From Lignipirellula cremea (lineage in GTDB: Bacteria > Planctomycetota > Planctomycetia > Pirellulales > Pirellulaceae): a DNA stretch of 64,000 nt. The stretch is from assembly GCF_007751035.1 (NCBI RefSeq), contig NZ_CP036433.1, forward strand, positions 4,941,001-5,005,000. Reading direction: 5' to 3'. Below are positions 34,619 to 43,566 of this stretch, piece by piece. The stretch's first letter is position 1, and each line of letters opens with the position of its first letter. A model generated the notes under the pieces. That model saw only the letters and a list, made by a program, of their open reading frames with translations. It had not been told where the DNA came from and did no database searches. The position numbers and the translations under genes are program-made.

Positions 34619-34967
34619 GCGGGCCAGATGTTCCTGTTCCAGCGTCCAGTGGGCGGCGAAGGACGCCAAGAAATTTACTGCCGGATTTCGGATCGTCGTA
34701 GCGAAAGTCGGCTTTCGTTCCGCGAAAGCAGACGCTTCGTGTGAGGGCGGTGGTCCTGCATCGAGCCAAGGCGTCGATTCACATCGTCAAAGGCAACAAT
34801 CCGTCAATTTCCGTCAGTTGTGAAAGTTGATCGTTCCAAGCAAAGGAGGACGCTCCTCTGATCGTCAACTGCGAACGGTATCGCCGATAAACGGTTTACC
34901 GTCGCAGCTGGGCGTCGCCGAAGTTCTTCAGGGAATCTCCGGCGACGCAGTTTACTACGGGCGAGTG
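34619..34967. other. Intergenic region with a palindromic repeat
   Basis: This lies between two minus-strand genes. It holds one copy of the dispersed palindromic repeat at 34707-34728 and the stop-codon hairpin of the glutathione peroxidase gene at 34960-34976. Nothing else is recognisable. Confidence 0.5.
34707..34728 (+). repeat. Dispersed palindromic repeat (single copy)
   Basis: A 22-bp unit with the core CTTTCGTTCCGCGAAAG is shared, with small changes, with the four units at 50506-50634. The core is an imperfect palindrome of the REP kind. Confidence 0.6.
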
Positions 34968-34984
34968 TTACTCGCCTGCTTTTT
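34960..34984. terminator. Hairpin enclosing the stop codon of the glutathione peroxidase gene
   Basis: A perfect 7-bp stem GGCGAGT/ACTCGCC has a 3-nt loop that overlaps the TAA stop of the minus-strand gene; on the plus strand it is followed by TGCTTTTT. A similar arrangement occurs at 60215-60239. It may shape the 3' end of either transcript. Confidence 0.45.
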
Positions 34985-35543
34985 CAGCCAGGGCGGCGGC
35001 CAGCGTTTTGAGCAGCAGCGGATCCGACGGTTTGGTGCGGGGCTCAAAGCGGGCGATCACTTCGCCGTTCCGGTCGATCACGAACTTCTCGAAGTTCCAG
35101 GCCACTTTGCCGTCGCCTTTGGGGGGCGTTTTGAGCGAAGTCAGGTGCTGGTAGAACGGCGCGGCGTTTTCGCCGTTGACGTCGATCTTTTCAAACATCG
35201 GAAAGGTGACCGAGTAATTGTCGCTGCAGAAGGTGGCGATGTCGGCGGACGTGCCGGGTTCCTGCTTGCCGAACTGGTTGCAGGGGAAACCCAGAACCAC
35301 CAGGCCGTCGTCTTTGCTTTCTTCGTACAGGGCCTGGAGACCTTCATAATGGGGAGTCAGGCCGCAACGGCTGGCGACGTTCACCACCAGCAGCACTTTT
35401 CCTTTGAACTGCGACAGATCCACCTCTTTGCCGTCGAGCGACTTGACTTTGAAGCTCAGCGCGGCGGGCGCCTCGTCGGCGGCGAAAGCCGGCGACAACA
35501 GCGCGCAGCAAAGCAGGCAGGCGGCAGGAAGCATCCACTTCAT
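34968..35543 (-). CDS. Exported glutathione peroxidase-like thiol peroxidase
   Basis: The family reduces hydroperoxides with a catalytic cysteine or selenocysteine. The 191-residue product has a signal peptide (to about residue 21). Cys60 in NVASRCGLTPHY is the peroxidatic residue. GFPCNQFGKQEPG supplies Cys88 and Gln90, and WNFEKFVIDRNGE supplies the Trp-Asn of the active-site tetrad. The second cysteine suggests thioredoxin-type recycling rather than glutathione. The export signal points to peroxide defence outside the cytoplasm. Confidence 0.9.
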   Translation of the reverse strand: MKWMLPAACLLCCALLSPAFAADEAPAALSFKVKSLDGKEVDLSQFKGKVLLVVNVASRCGLTPHYEGLQALYEESKDDGLVVLGFPCNQFGKQEPGTSADIATFCSDNYSVTFPMFEKIDVNGENAAPFYQHLTSLKTPPKGDGKVAWNFEKFVIDRNGEVIARFEPRTKPSDPLLLKTLAAALAEKAGE

Positions 35544-35994
35544 GGTTTGATTCTCCGGAAACTGTCATTGGGCGGGAAGGCGAGCCCGGGTTTGGGAGCC
35601 CACCGGTGGGAACGAGCGGTCAATGCCGCATCACGTCGCCTGTCGACGACGCCTTTGATTCTAACCGATCCATTTTACACAGGCGAGGAACCCCCTTGCC
35701 AGCTGGCAAGACCGGCTATTTTTGTGCAGGCGACAAGATCCACGGGAATTGCGGTTAAAAATTGACTTTTCTTGGTCGGGGGAATTTTGCGAGCCGGGGC
35801 GATCCGACTATGATGAATCGATAGCCGAGGTTGCGCGCACGGCCTGATTGACTTTGCAGCCGGGCCGCACCTTTTCTTGCTGCTTTCCAAAAGCAGACTT
35901 TTTCAACTACGCGCCTACAAACCACATGCAGAGCGACGCTCGTTCCTGTTTGATGTGGGGCCAATGTTCGTTTTATTGACCGGGGAAATTGCTG
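35544..35994. other. Intergenic region between divergent genes
   Basis: This region holds two perfect palindromes, CCCACCGGTGGG at 35599-35610 and the 16-bp one at 35695-35710. A possible promoter for the plus-strand gene is TTTGCG (35786-35791) with TATGAT (35809-35814), 17 bp apart; its -35 box is weak. No small gene is visible. Confidence 0.45.
35695..35710. promoter_or_regulatory. Perfect 16-bp palindrome, possible operator
   Basis: CTTGCCAGCTGGCAAG lies between divergent genes, upstream of the exported peroxidase gene. It could be a repressor binding site, or a small hairpin because TATTTTT follows 7 bp later on the plus strand. Confidence 0.4.
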
Positions 35995-36630
35995 ATGAAT
36001 CGCTTGAGTTGCCTGGCGCTTGTCGCCGTGGCGTTTGCTGCATCTCGTACCGCAGTCGCCCAGTATCCTTATGGCTATGGCGGCGGATACCATGCTTCGA
36101 CCGCTGCTGAAGGAGCCGCCCGCGGCATGGCGGATGTGGTCCGCTCCGCGGGAGCGGCAAACCTGATGAATTCCGCGGCCGCGCAGAATTACCAGCAGGC
36201 CTATTCCTCGTACCTGGACAATCGCCTGCAGGCGACCGACACGTATTTTCAAATGCGTCAGGCGAACACGCAGTACCGCGCTGCGGCGGCCGGCCCTCGT
36301 CCCACGCAGGAAGATCTGGTGCGTTACTCGGAGTCGCGCGTGCCGAAATCGCTGAGTTCCAGCCAGGCTGATCCGCTGACGGGCCAGATCGCCTGGCCGA
36401 TCGTGCTGACCGACAAAGCGTTTTCCGACAAAACGGCCGCCCTGGAGAAACTCTTTGCCGATCGGGCCGCCCATCACGGCCAGGTCACGCTTGATGAAAT
36501 GCAGGACATTCTGAGCCTGACGGGATCACTGGACGAAGAGCTCAAGGCGCGGATCAAAGACTACCCGCCGCAGCAGTACGTTAAAGCGAAGAGCTTTCTT
36601 AGCAGCCTGGCATACGAAGTGAACAACTAA
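35995..36630 (+). CDS. Secreted protein of unknown function
   Basis: The 211-residue product has a signal peptide (MNRLSCLALVAVAFAASRTAVA) and a Tyr/Gly-rich start (QYPYGYGGGYH). Alanine-rich helices follow with QQAYSSYLDNRLQATDTYFQMRQANTQYRAA, and then an acidic helical C-terminal part. The start at 35995 follows GGGGAAAT. Coiled-coil character is likely. No enzymatic motif. It precedes the HEAT-repeat gene by 70 bp on the same strand and could be co-transcribed. Confidence 0.7.
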   Translation: MNRLSCLALVAVAFAASRTAVAQYPYGYGGGYHASTAAEGAARGMADVVRSAGAANLMNSAAAQNYQQAYSSYLDNRLQATDTYFQMRQANTQYRAAAAGPRPTQEDLVRYSESRVPKSLSSSQADPLTGQIAWPIVLTDKAFSDKTAALEKLFADRAAHHGQVTLDEMQDILSLTGSLDEELKARIKDYPPQQYVKAKSFLSSLAYEVNN

Positions 36631-36703
36631 CCCGCCGGCTTGACCGCTCTCGCCCGGTCTCTCCCTTCAACCTAGCTACCTTTTGAGAATACGCATCGAA
36701 GCT

Positions 36704-38485
36704 ATGAATAAAACCTTTTTTTTCTGCCTGGTGCTCGTGCTGGCGCCGGTCGCAGTCGCCCAGGAACCGATCGAAACGCAGCCCGCGTTTGAACAATTGC
36801 TCGAGCAGGCCGCCGCTGCAGGCGCCGACAGCTCCGTACAAATCGCCGCAGTCGACGCCCTGGGCGGAGCTGAAGGCGATCAACTGGCCGCCGCCGCCGA
36901 TGCTTTGGGCGTTGCCCTGAAGAGCGACAACGTCGAGATTCGATGGCGCGCCGCCCGTTCGCTGGGTTCGCTTGGCCAAGGCGTCTCCGCCACCGCCGTC
37001 CCGGCGCTTACCGTCTCGCTGACCGACGACGACGCCAAAGTTCGCGCCTATTCGGCTTATGCCCTGGGCGAAATGGGCGAAGCCGCCCGGCCGGCCGCTC
37101 CGGAACTCGTCAAACAGGCGATCGACGGCGACCCGCTGGTTCGCCGGGCCGTGTTTGGCGCCTTGCGGCGCATCAAACCGGGGCTGGACGTTACCATCCC
37201 GTTGTTCACCAAAGTCCTGGCGGAGGCCGATCCGGCCGCCGTCATGCCTGTGCTGCAGACCCTCGCCGATGGCGGACCCGAAGCGGTCCCCGCCCTGCGT
37301 GAAGCCCTCAAGAACGAAAAGGCCGCGTACTGGGCGACGCTTGTCCTGGCCGATCTGGGACCGGTCGCCGCCCCGGCGGTGCCGGAACTTGTCGCCCTGC
37401 TCGAGGACAAAGAACCGGTGGTGCGGCTCCAGGCGATCCTGGCGCTGGGAAAAATCGGCCCCGAAGCCAAAGCGGCCTGTCCCGGGCTGGTTAAAGCACT
37501 TGAGAACGATAAATGGGAGTCGGTCCAATACGCCGCCACCTACGCCCTGGCCACCATCGGCGACAAAGACAGTTGCGAAGCGGCCATCCGTCAGGCCGGG
37601 CTGCACGGCGACGACTTCCAGGCGGTCGCCAGCGCCTGGGCCCTGGTCCAGCTCAATCCCAACAACGAAGAGCTGAAAAAGAAAGCCGTCAAGCTGCTGG
37701 TTCAGGCCCTGAAGAACTCCAACTCGCACGTGCGACGTGCGGCCGCCAGGGCGCTTTTTGAAATCAAAGCCTCAGGCGAAATGATCGGCCCCGCGATTAT
37801 CAGCGCGCTGGAAGATGCCGATCCCGAAGTGGTCAGCAACGCGGTGCGGTCGATTGTCGCCCTGGGTCCCAGCATTGTCGACCAGGTTGACGAGGGCCTG
37901 GAGAACGACAAACTGCGCATGATGACCGCCCGAATCCTGTACCGCCTGGGTCCCGATGCGGCCGACGCCGTGCCGGAACTGATCGAAGCACTGGAAGCGG
38001 CCGGCGATGACAAAGAAGACAACGATTTCCGCGAAGTGGCCCAGTTTGCCCTGGGACGCATTGGCGCCGCTTCGGCTCCCGCGGTCGAAGTGCTGGTTGA
38101 TTCGCTCGACAGCGACGATCCCGAGGTTCAGGGCTCGGCCATTTTCGCTCTGGCCAAAATCGGCCCCGGCGCCCAAGCGGCGTTGCCTGCTCTCAAGGAA
38201 AAACTCAATTCCGAGAATCGCCGCGAGAAGCTGCTTAGCGCCTGGGCCATCATGAAGATCCAGACGTCGGATCGTAAGCTGCTGGCCCCGCTGGCAATGC
38301 CCTTCCTGGTGGAAGCGCTGACCAGCGACCACGAATTTGTGCGTATCGAAGCTGCCAAAGCCCTGGGGGAACTGGGACCGCTCGCCGCGACGGCGGTGCC
38401 CGCACTGGAAGAGGCCGCCACCGACTCCAGCAGCGACGTTCGCGAAGCCGCTGCCGCTGCTGTCGCCCAGATCAAAGGCGAATAG
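36704..38485 (+). CDS. Secreted HEAT-repeat protein
   Basis: The 593-residue product has a signal peptide (KTFFFCLVLVLAPVAVA). It consists almost wholly of HEAT/PBS-lyase-like repeats of 35-40 residues, visible as recurring A-x-P-x-L and LG-x-x-G-x-x-A patterns (for example EIRWRAARSLGSLGQGVSA, KVRAYSAYALGEMGEAARP and VVRLQAILALGKIGPEAKA). Such solenoids bind other proteins. Export and lack of catalytic motifs suggest a scaffold at the cell surface or in the periplasm. It may share a transcript with the secreted helical protein just upstream. Confidence 0.88.
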   Translation: MNKTFFFCLVLVLAPVAVAQEPIETQPAFEQLLEQAAAAGADSSVQIAAVDALGGAEGDQLAAAADALGVALKSDNVEIRWRAARSLGSLGQGVSATAVPALTVSLTDDDAKVRAYSAYALGEMGEAARPAAPELVKQAIDGDPLVRRAVFGALRRIKPGLDVTIPLFTKVLAEADPAAVMPVLQTLADGGPEAVPALREALKNEKAAYWATLVLADLGPVAAPAVPELVALLEDKEPVVRLQAILALGKIGPEAKAACPGLVKALENDKWESVQYAATYALATIGDKDSCEAAIRQAGLHGDDFQAVASAWALVQLNPNNEELKKKAVKLLVQALKNSNSHVRRAAARALFEIKASGEMIGPAIISALEDADPEVVSNAVRSIVALGPSIVDQVDEGLENDKLRMMTARILYRLGPDAADAVPELIEALEAAGDDKEDNDFREVAQFALGRIGAASAPAVEVLVDSLDSDDPEVQGSAIFALAKIGPGAQAALPALKEKLNSENRREKLLSAWAIMKIQTSDRKLLAPLAMPFLVEALTSDHEFVRIEAAKALGELGPLAATAVPALEEAATDSSSDVREAAAAAVAQIKGE

Positions 38486-38527
38486 CATCGATTCCGCCGT
38501 CAGCGGAATCCGCGTGAAGATCCTCCT

Positions 38528-38563
38528 GCCCGGAGGGCGACCCACTAGCGTCGCCCTCCCGGG
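38528..38563. terminator. Hairpin terminator between convergent genes
   Basis: A 13-bp GC-rich stem (38529-38541 with 38550-38563, one bulged G) and an 8-nt loop sit between the HEAT-repeat gene (plus) and the SASA esterase gene (minus). No U tract is present. Confidence 0.5.
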
Positions 38564-38594
38564 AACCTGGCCCTGCCGGCTCGAACGGCTGGGC

Positions 38595-39272
38595 TTACTT
38601 CTTCTCCTGATTCAACAGAGTGATGGCCGCCTGGGCAAAGCGGGAGCCCATCTCTTTGTAGCCTTCCTGGTTGTAGTGCAGGCCGTCTTTGGGGCCGTTC
38701 AGGTCGTCGGTATCGACAAGCACCGTGAGCGGATCGGCGTCGGCTGCTTCCGCCTGGGCGGCGCGCAGGTCGTCCCAGTTTTTCTCACCATTCTGGTAAT
38801 CGCTCAGCCGCCCAATAACCACCGGTATGTCCTCCCGTTTCAGGTCGGTGCGCAGCTGCTTGATCAGGCCCTGCATGCTGGCTGAGTAAACGCTGGCCAA
38901 ACCCTCGCGAGCGTCGCGTTCCCCCTGCATCCAGACGAAGACGACCGACTTGATCTTTTTGCCGGCCGTCGCTGCGTTGACGTCTTTCATCAGACTGTCG
39001 TACAAGGATCCGGGAACAAAAGCAGCAGTCGCTTTGCCCTCAGGCGCTTTCCAGTCTTTGTACCACAGGCGAATCGGTTTGCCGCCGCTGGCGTTTTTGA
39101 CCACGACGACTTCCTCGCCCGCGTACGCATCTTTGACGGCGGGTGTGAAGCTGACTTCGGGCTTCAGGCCGACCATGTTCGACTGGCCCGAGAGAATAAA
39201 CAGACGAATTCCTTCGTCCGCCAGAAGCGACGAAGGTAACAGGCAAAGACAGGCAGCAAGCAGTAATCTCAT
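38595..39272 (-). CDS. Secreted SASA-type (sialate O-acetylesterase-like) SGNH esterase
   Basis: The family removes acetyl groups from sugars. The 225-residue protein has a signal peptide (MRLLLAACLCLLPSSLLA). The SGNH block I Ser is in LFILSGQSNMVG, block III is in VVFVWMQGERDA, and the Asp/His pair is in DGLHYNQEGYKEMG near the end. The start at 39272 follows GAAAGAGA. In planctomycetes such esterases often act on algal or plant polysaccharides together with sulfatases. The nearest sulfatase is 7 kb away, so no operon link is shown. Confidence 0.85.
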   Translation of the reverse strand: MRLLLAACLCLLPSSLLADEGIRLFILSGQSNMVGLKPEVSFTPAVKDAYAGEEVVVVKNASGGKPIRLWYKDWKAPEGKATAAFVPGSLYDSLMKDVNAATAGKKIKSVVFVWMQGERDAREGLASVYSASMQGLIKQLRTDLKREDIPVVIGRLSDYQNGEKNWDDLRAAQAEAADADPLTVLVDTDDLNGPKDGLHYNQEGYKEMGSRFAQAAITLLNQEKK

Positions 39273-39707
39273 GGGGGTCTCTTTCAGAAAGCGGATCGCC
39301 CCCGGCTTCGGCGGCGCGTACCGTACGCACCAGTAGTACTGCGTCAAGGCACAGAGTTCGGGTTCTTCCAATTAGCCGTTTTGGCGATAGCCACGGTTAA
39401 CTAAAAGGAACAGCGGCTCGCGCGAAAATGGCCAAACCTAAAATCGAAACTTGACGCACCAGTAGAGGCGGGGGAACCGCCCCATCATAACAACCCGCCA
39501 GGCCCGCGTCGCCAATTCGGGTCAAGAGAAGCGATCGGCGACGACAAAGCATCGCGGCGCCGGGTGTCGGGACGCCTCAGCCCCGTACTGGCGGAAAGAG
39601 AGAAAAGCGATTGCGGTAGTGGAAGACATGCGACGCCAAATCCGCTGTGTGGCGAAGATGGCGAAGGTGATGGATTCACTGGAGCGGCGACTTGCCCGTC
39701 CGCAGGT
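39273..39707. other. Intergenic region with MITE
   Basis: This gap holds the type B MITE at 39337-39461. The part from 39466 to 39707, downstream of yidC, shows no gene and no clear terminator. Confidence 0.5.
39337..39461 (+). mobile_element. MITE type B, copy 4 (125 bp)
   Basis: This copy has the cleanest target duplication: GTAG on both sides (39333-39336 and 39462-39465). The core has the same length and nearly the same sequence as the three others, and it differs from them at its left end (TACTGCGTCAAG). Confidence 0.88.
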
Positions 39708-42161
39708 TTACTTGCGGTTCTTTTGGCGAGCCTTGGCGCGATCCCGCTTTTCCTGCTTCTGCTGTTCCGGCGTCAGCGGGGCCGGGGTTCCTTTGCCGAG
39801 CATGCCCAGCAAGGAAGGTCGGGGTTCGCCCTGGGGCTTGCTGGCGTCGGCGAGGGCTTTCTCTTGCGGTTTCGCCGGCGGCAGCACCAGTCGCTCGACA
39901 ATGCTGAACAGACTGGTCGTAATGAAGTACAGGCACAACCCGCTGGGAACCTTGAAGAACATGAGGCCCATCATGATCATCATGACGTTCATCATTTTCT
40001 GCTGGGCCCGCGTCTGGTCGTCGGTGGCCGGCGGCATAAACAGTTTTTGCTGCAGGATGAACAGGCCAACAGTTACCAGCGGCAGGATGTTCAAGTACGG
40101 TCCCAGCCAGCCCGTTTCGCCAAAGATCCATTCCGGCGAAGTGCCCCAGTTGTAAAGGCGATCCGGAGCGGCCAGGTTGTCCGCCCAGGAGATGCCGGGG
40201 ATCAAAGGCTGATCGCGCAGTTCCAGGTCGACCGACAAGCCGCGGTACAGTCCCAGGAAAACGGGCATCTGGAAGAACATCAGCAGGCAGCCGCCAAACG
40301 GATTGACGTTGTATTTGGCCATCAGCTCGCGTTGCGCCTGGCCCTGTTTTTCCATGTCGTTCTTGTACTTTTCCCGGATGACGTCCATTTCCGGTTTGAG
40401 CACTTGCATCATCTGGGCGTTGCGGGCCGCCTTGCGGCTGAGCGGCCACAGGCAGGCTCGGACCAGCAACGTCAGCATGATGATCGCCAAACCGTACCCC
40501 ATGAAGGAGAACAGGTGCAGCAGATGCAGCAAGGGGGTCGAAACAATGCCAAACCAGCCGTAATAGACGCACTCGTCAACGCCATAGACGGCCGCCAGGT
40601 CGGGATCCTTCGGGCCTGCGTAGATCACAAACGACTGCGAGGCGGCGCCTGACGGCCCGACGGTGTAGTTCAGGCTTTGCAGGTTGAAGGAAATGTCGGC
40701 CGCTTTGGCCCAATTCAAATGGGGCTTGCTGCCTTCATCCCAGGTGACGGCTTCGCCGCGGCGATACTCGGCCGAGGACAGTTCTTCCACCGTGCCGGGG
40801 ATCAGGATCGCGGCGAAGTACTGCGTGTCCACGCCGATAAAATCCAACTCGCGTTTCGGTTCCGCGTCGTTCACGCTGAACAGCAGGTTCTTTTCCGGCT
40901 TGGTATAGGAGTTCTGGAACACGCTGCGGGCGCCCCAGACCTTGTATCCCTGACCAGGCGAATCAAACACCACGTCGCGGGCGCCTGCGGAATATCCCAT
41001 GCTGGGATGGATTTTGTAGGAGTACCACCAGCCTTCCGACGGCAATCCGGTCGGCCCTTCAATCCAGGAATTAACGACTTGCTCTTTATCGCTGTCGTTA
41101 TGGATCTGAATGTCCCAGGTCAAATGCTGGGCCGCGGTCCGGCGAGCGTTGGCCGCATCGGCGGGCGCGCCTTCAACCGTGGTCGATTTTGCGACGCGGA
41201 AGGTTTTTTCAACGCGCCAGGCGCCTTCGAGACCGATGCTGCTGGCTTCGTCCTCGGTCAGTCGCCATTCAAATTTGACTTCATTGGGCGACGAAGAAAC
41301 CAGCTCCCAGTTTTCGGTCAGCAGCGCGGCGATGTTTTTGGTTTTGTCCTGGTATTCGTCCGGCGCCTTGGCGAGCGTAAAGCGGAACGAATAGGGATGG
41401 TCTTTCCGGGGCGGGGCATTCGCAGGGATATCGTCGTAATCGATACCGTGATCGGGACGAATCAATTGTTGCGGCGCCCTGATCAGCGTAACCGGGATCT
41501 TGAGTGTCTGGTCGCCGCGGCGGACCGTTAACTCGACCGAGTCGCGGGGACGCGTACGAGCGAGAAGCCGCTGGAATCCACTGACCGAATCCAGTTTCTT
41601 GCCGTTGAAACTGGTCAGAATGTCGTCTTTCCGCAGTCCCGCTTTGGCCGCGGGCGTGCCGGTTCCCTCCAGATTGACCCCTACCTGCAGTCCGTCAGCC
41701 ACGAATTGCAGCTCCAGGTGCCCCAGGTAGCCATGCTCGATTTCAACATCTTTAAAGTGCGGGTCGGTCAGCTCCAAACGCTTGAGAGAAGCCCCTTTGG
41801 TGGTGAACAGGGCGAGCATTTTGTAGCCGCTGGCCGGATCCAGCGAGCCAATCGCGGCCAGTTCTGTCGGCCTGGCGGGTGTTGTGTCGTCTTCCGCCGG
41901 CGGTTCTTCGGGTTTTTCCGCAGTCGTGTCGGTCCCCTCGCGATCTGGCTCGGGCGGGGAGTCAAACTCCGGATCGGCCTTCAGCTCGCTCGTTTTTCCG
42001 CCATCTTCTTTGGCGTCGGCCTGCGCCTCGTCCGCTTTCTCTTTTGCCGCCTGGGCGACCGGTTTGGGCTTGGGCGGCGGAGCGAAATACCAGTTCGCCC
42101 ACATGTAGGTCCCCATCGTAAGGACACATACGGCGACAAATAGAAGCGAGCGTTTTTCCAC
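39708..42161 (-). CDS. yidC: YidC membrane insertase with PDZ domain in its periplasmic part
   Basis: YidC inserts and folds inner-membrane proteins. The 817-residue protein has an N-terminal membrane segment (LLFVAVCVLTMGTYMW) and an acidic, proline-rich linker (residues 28-100). The large periplasmic domain carries a PDZ domain at about 155-226 (GVNLEGTGTPAAKAGLRKDDIL and LLARTRPRDSVELTVRRGD). The conserved insertase core covers about residues 550-780 (LLVRACLWPLSRKA, GCLLMFFQMPVFLGLYRGL, KVPSGLCLYFITTSLFSIVERL). The tail is lysine/arginine-rich, as in other insertases that contact ribosomes. It is far longer than the 548 residues of the E. coli protein. No rnpA, rpmH or mnmE gene is beside it. 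Confidence 0.93.
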   Translation of the reverse strand: MEKRSLLFVAVCVLTMGTYMWANWYFAPPPKPKPVAQAAKEKADEAQADAKEDGGKTSELKADPEFDSPPEPDREGTDTTAEKPEEPPAEDDTTPARPTELAAIGSLDPASGYKMLALFTTKGASLKRLELTDPHFKDVEIEHGYLGHLELQFVADGLQVGVNLEGTGTPAAKAGLRKDDILTSFNGKKLDSVSGFQRLLARTRPRDSVELTVRRGDQTLKIPVTLIRAPQQLIRPDHGIDYDDIPANAPPRKDHPYSFRFTLAKAPDEYQDKTKNIAALLTENWELVSSSPNEVKFEWRLTEDEASSIGLEGAWRVEKTFRVAKSTTVEGAPADAANARRTAAQHLTWDIQIHNDSDKEQVVNSWIEGPTGLPSEGWWYSYKIHPSMGYSAGARDVVFDSPGQGYKVWGARSVFQNSYTKPEKNLLFSVNDAEPKRELDFIGVDTQYFAAILIPGTVEELSSAEYRRGEAVTWDEGSKPHLNWAKAADISFNLQSLNYTVGPSGAASQSFVIYAGPKDPDLAAVYGVDECVYYGWFGIVSTPLLHLLHLFSFMGYGLAIIMLTLLVRACLWPLSRKAARNAQMMQVLKPEMDVIREKYKNDMEKQGQAQRELMAKYNVNPFGGCLLMFFQMPVFLGLYRGLSVDLELRDQPLIPGISWADNLAAPDRLYNWGTSPEWIFGETGWLGPYLNILPLVTVGLFILQQKLFMPPATDDQTRAQQKMMNVMMIMMGLMFFKVPSGLCLYFITTSLFSIVERLVLPPAKPQEKALADASKPQGEPRPSLLGMLGKGTPAPLTPEQQKQEKRDRAKARQKNRK

Positions 42162-42413
42162 GATTTAGCCTTAGTTTGGCGAACGCCCAGCAGTCGCGGC
42201 GCCAGGCGTTAAAAGTTTTCTGGGCGATTCCTCCCCGTTGATGGCGGGGATCGCTAACGTGAGGGGTGGTTAAAGGGAAGCCCTGGGAGAAACCAACGCC
42301 CAACCGCTTATTCTCCCCCTGGGGCATGATCTTGCAATGGGAGACCGTTGCGAGGAGCAATTTTCCCGATTTTTTTACCATCGACCCCCGTAGAAGCCGT
42401 GGCGACGGCAAGA

Positions 42414-43523
42414 TCAGGCGCCGTTGTGCACAAAGACGGGGTCGCCCAGCACTTCCATGCGAGGGGTAATCCCCAGTCCGGGCGCCTGCGACGCCGACAT
42501 GCGGCCATTCTCCCGCTGGGGGGCGCCCTCGGCCGTACTCACGGTGACGTAGCTGTTAAAATCGGTCGACGTGAACAGGAGTTCCGGCGGGGTGCTATGC
42601 GCCAGGTGGGAGATGGCGGCGGTGACAATGTCGCCGCCCCAGGCGTCTTCGATCGTCATGGCGATGCCCAGGCTGGCGCACAAATCGCGGGCCTGGCGGG
42701 CCTTGGTCAGCCCGCCCAGTTTGCTGATTTTCAGGTTCACCACGTCCATGGCCAGATCGGCCCGACCGCGAAGGAGCACCTCGACCGAGTCGATGGATTC
42801 GTCCATCACAAACGGGTGGTCGGTCCGCCGCCGGATCGCCAGGCACTCTTCATAGCTGGCGCAGGGCTGTTCGATATAGACATCGATATCGCGGACGGCG
42901 CGCACTACGCGGGCCGCTTCGTGCATCAGCCAGCCCGTATTGGCGTCGGCGATCAGTTTGTCGCCAGGCTCCAGGACTTGCGACGCTGCCCTGATGCGGG
43001 CGATATCGGTATCCGGGTCGCCGCCGACTTTCAGCTGGAAGCGACGATACCCTTGCTCCCGATACCCGACAATATTGGCCGCCATTTCCTCGGGCGATTG
43101 CTGTGAGATGGCCCGATACAGCACAAAGTCGTCCCCGTAACGCCCGCCCAGCAGTGTGCAGACCGGCAAGCCAGCGACTTTTCCTAGTATGTCCCAGCAA
43201 GCCATATCGATCGCGGATTTGACATACGGATGGCCTTTCAAAGCCGCATCAAGCCGGCGATTCACGGCGGTGGTTTCCGTGGGATCCATCCCGATCAGGT
43301 GCGGCGCCAGTTCCGCCATGCCGGCCCGGGCGCCGGCCGCGTAAGAAGGCAAATAGAAGGGGCCCAGGGGGCAAACTTCGCCGAAGCCGGTAACGCCGGC
43401 GTCGGTTTCCAACTGGACAACGGTGCTATCGAACACCTCCACGCTTTTGCCGCCGGACCACTTATAGGTTCCTTCGTGAAGCGGCAAGTCGACCTGGTAA
43501 ACGCTGACTCGAGTAATTTTCAT
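42414..43523 (-). CDS. Enolase-superfamily dehydratase (cis-3-hydroxy-L-proline dehydratase-like)
   Basis: The 369-residue protein has the capping domain and barrel of the mandelate racemase/muconate lactonising group. The opening [27 protein letters not shown] closely resembles that of cis-3-hydroxy-L-proline dehydratases. Metal ligands fit [15 protein letters not shown] and FVMDESI; catalytic lysines fit QLKVGGDP and LKISKLGG. The start at 43523 has a GAGG site about 6 bp upstream. The transporter gene upstream on the same strand ends 43 bp before, so they may be co-transcribed. Exact substrate unproven. Confidence 0.85.
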   Translation of the reverse strand: MKITRVSVYQVDLPLHEGTYKWSGGKSVEVFDSTVVQLETDAGVTGFGEVCPLGPFYLPSYAAGARAGMAELAPHLIGMDPTETTAVNRRLDAALKGHPYVKSAIDMACWDILGKVAGLPVCTLLGGRYGDDFVLYRAISQQSPEEMAANIVGYREQGYRRFQLKVGGDPDTDIARIRAASQVLEPGDKLIADANTGWLMHEAARVVRAVRDIDVYIEQPCASYEECLAIRRRTDHPFVMDESIDSVEVLLRGRADLAMDVVNLKISKLGGLTKARQARDLCASLGIAMTIEDAWGGDIVTAAISHLAHSTPPELLFTSTDFNSYVTVSTAEGAPQRENGRMSASQAPGLGITPRMEVLGDPVFVHNGA

Positions 43524-43566
43524 GGCGACCTCGCAGGGGAAACAGAGGCCGCAGTGTACGCGATGC

